DNA of 7,630 nucleotides from Pseudomonadota bacterium (GTDB taxonomy: Bacteria > Pseudomonadota > Gammaproteobacteria > Pseudomonadales > Cellvibrionaceae), in the NCBI GenBank assembly GCA_023416875.1, contig JAEZGT010000152.1, forward strand, positions 1-7,630, read 5' to 3'. The stretch's first letter is position 1. Every line of letters begins with the position of its first letter. Of this stretch, positions 6,177 through 7,630 are shown in pieces. Position numbers and translations under genes: made by a program. Under the pieces are notes generated by a model. That model was not told where the DNA came from, made no database searches, and saw nothing but the letters and a program-made list of their open reading frames with translations.

Positions 6177-7630
6177 GCATGTTGCAGGACTTCCACTTTC
6201 TCCGCCCCCTGTGGTTTATCGCCCTGCTGCCGGCGTTGCTGCTGTGCCTCGGCCTGTTGCTGCGCCAGCGCGATCAGCAGCAGTGGCTGCGTTATATTTC
6301 TCCCAATTTGTTGCCCTTCCTTCTTGATCAGGTGCAGCTGCGGCAAAGGCGCTGGCCGCTGGTTGGCTTACTGGCGCTTTGGGTCATCGCTATAGTCGCG
6401 CTGGCCGGCCCGGTTTGGCAAAAAATCCCGCAACCCGTCGAACGCAATAATCAGGCGCTAGTGATCTGCTGGGATCTCTCGCCCTCCATGCTGGCGGAAG
6501 ACATCAAACCCTCGCGCCTGATGCGCTCGCGCCTGAAATTGATCGACCTGCTGAAAGCGCGCAAGGACGGCCAGGTAGCGCTGGTCGCCTACTCCGGCGA
6601 AGCCTATACAGTGACGCCGCTGACGGATGACCGCGGCACCATCATCAACCTGCTGCCAGCGCTCAATCCCGCGAGTCTGCCCACGGTGGGCAGCAATCCG
6701 GAAATGGCCCTGAGTTTGGCGCTGCAACTGTTGAACGACGGCGGTGTACGTCGCGGCAATATCCTGTTCTTGACCGACGAGATTGAACCCTCCGCGCTGG
6801 CGACTATCGGCGACGAACTCTCGCGGGTTCCTCATCAACTCACCTTATGGGGCGTGGGCACGGAACAGGGCGCGCCTATTCCCCTACCTGAAGGCGGCTT
6901 TGCCAAAAACCGCCAAGGGGAATTGGTAGTGGCGCGGTTGAACGAAGAGGGCCTGCGCCAATTTGCCACAAAACAGCAGGCCTATTACGTGCCACTGGTT
7001 GCCAATAACAGCGATATAGAAACCCTATTGCAGCTGCTCTCCCCCATCGCCCCCGAAACCACGATGGCTGATCGCACTTTCGACCAATGGTTTGAACACG
7101 GGCAGTACCTGGCGCTCCTGCTGCTGCCCTTCGTGGCATTGCTGTTTCGCCGGGGTTGGATTGTCAGTGTTTTTCTCTTGATTTTTGTCCCCTTGAGTTT
7201 GGCTCCGCAACAGGCGCAGGCGCTCGAATGGCGCGATCTCTGGCTGCGCCAGGACCAAAGAGCGCAAAAAGATTTGGAAGCCGGTGACAAGGAGGCGGCG
7301 AAACGCTTCTCCACTCCCGAGCGACGTGGTGCCGCCTTGTATCAACAGGGTGAGTTTGCCGAGGCGGCGGAAGAATTTGCCCAGGGGAAAGACGCGATTG
7401 CGGCCTATAACCGTGGCAATGCCCTGACCCGCAATGGCGAATTCGACGAAGCCATAGCTGCCTACGATGAAGCCTTACGCCAGCGTCCGGATTTTGTCGA
7501 AGCCAAAGACAACCGTGAAATCGCCAGCCAATTGGCCGAATTGATGAAGCAGCAACAGCAGGATCAGCAGAATGGGGACGATAAAAACGATTCGGACGGC
7601 GAGAAAGATCAACAGCAAGGGGATCAGGAC
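6173..7630 (+). CDS. batB: BatB-like vWA protein fused to a TPR (BatC-like) domain, C-terminus missing
   Basis: The frame is open for 486 codons to the window edge. Numbering from 6173: membrane helices at about 12-30 and 62-79, then a vWA domain with metal-site DLSPS (D101, S103, S105) and a second acidic loop TDE (201-203), where TDG is more usual. Two further hydrophobic stretches follow (about 312-325 and 329-347); the second has the form of a Sec signal peptide (RRG, hydrophobic core, APQQAQA). After it come about three TPR-like units from 365 on, clearest at AYNRGNALTRNGEFDEAIAAYDEALRQRPD, then a Gln/Asp-rich tail that starts near 459. The vWA and TPR parts should face the periplasm. 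The same fusion is known in Pseudomonas; Bacteroides encodes batB and batC separately. Family proteins commonly continue another 80-200 residues. It is the fifth gene of the operon, coupled to batA. Confidence 0.9.
   Translation, partial: MSMLQDFHFLRPLWFIALLPALLLCLGLLLRQRDQQQWLRYISPNLLPFLLDQVQLRQRRWPLVGLLALWVIAIVALAGPVWQKIPQPVERNNQALVICWDLSPSMLAEDIKPSRLMRSRLKLIDLLKARKDGQVALVAYSGEAYTVTPLTDDRGTIINLLPALNPASLPTVGSNPEMALSLALQLLNDGGVRRGNILFLTDEIEPSALATIGDELSRVPHQLTLWGVGTEQGAPIPLPEGGFAKNRQGELVVARLNEEGLRQFATKQQAYYVPLVANNSDIETLLQLLSPIAPETTMADRTFDQWFEHGQYLALLLLPFVALLFRRGWIVSVFLLIFVPLSLAPQQAQALEWRDLWLRQDQRAQKDLEAGDKEAAKRFSTPERRGAALYQQGEFAEAAEEFAQGKDAIAAYNRGNALTRNGEFDEAIAAYDEALRQRPDFVEAKDNREIASQLAELMKQQQQDQQNGDDKNDSDGEKDQQQGDQD

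Noticed and set aside
1..7630. tRNA, rRNA, CRISPR arrays, insertion sequences or prophage genes
   Set aside because: No cloverleaf, spaced direct repeats, transposase frame or terminal inverted repeats were seen on either strand; the window is nearly filled by the two transcription units.

Overview
The window holds two divergent transcription units typical of a gammaproteobacterium. The moderately GC-rich composition, the very large NAD-dependent glutamate dehydrogenase (GdhB type) and the gene order moxR - DUF58 - DUF4381 - batA - batB/TPR all recall Pseudomonas, where the two loci are close neighbours, and related orders such as Cellvibrionales. The finer placement is inference; no rRNA or other taxonomic marker is present.

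Minus strand, 2363 to 1: the N-terminal half (787 codons, open to the window edge) of an NAD-glutamate dehydrogenase of about 1600 residues. This part carries the ACT-like regulatory region. The catalytic region should begin just beyond the edge.

Intergenic region, 2364-2652: a promoter candidate and a clear Shine-Dalgarno for gdhB, an 8-bp inverted repeat in the gdhB leader, and a strong intrinsic terminator on the plus strand (2549-2582). No protein gene runs into that terminator, so it either ends a small RNA or attenuates the leader of the moxR operon.

Plus strand, 2653 to 7630: a tightly packed operon in which each stop codon overlaps the next start. It encodes a MoxR AAA+ ATPase, a DUF58 protein with a degenerate von Willebrand A fold, a one-pass membrane DUF4381 protein, a BatA-like membrane vWA protein and a BatB-like vWA protein fused to a TPR (BatC-like) domain that runs off the window. 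In this family the ATPase is thought to act as a chaperone that works with the vWA proteins to assemble or activate envelope proteins or metal-dependent complexes, often linked to stress tolerance. The BatD-like gene usually found at the end of such operons would lie downstream of the window.

The system is recognisable rather than new. The least explained items are the orphan terminator with its upstream foldable RNA, the 21-bp triple repeat at the start of the DUF58 gene, and small deviations within family members.
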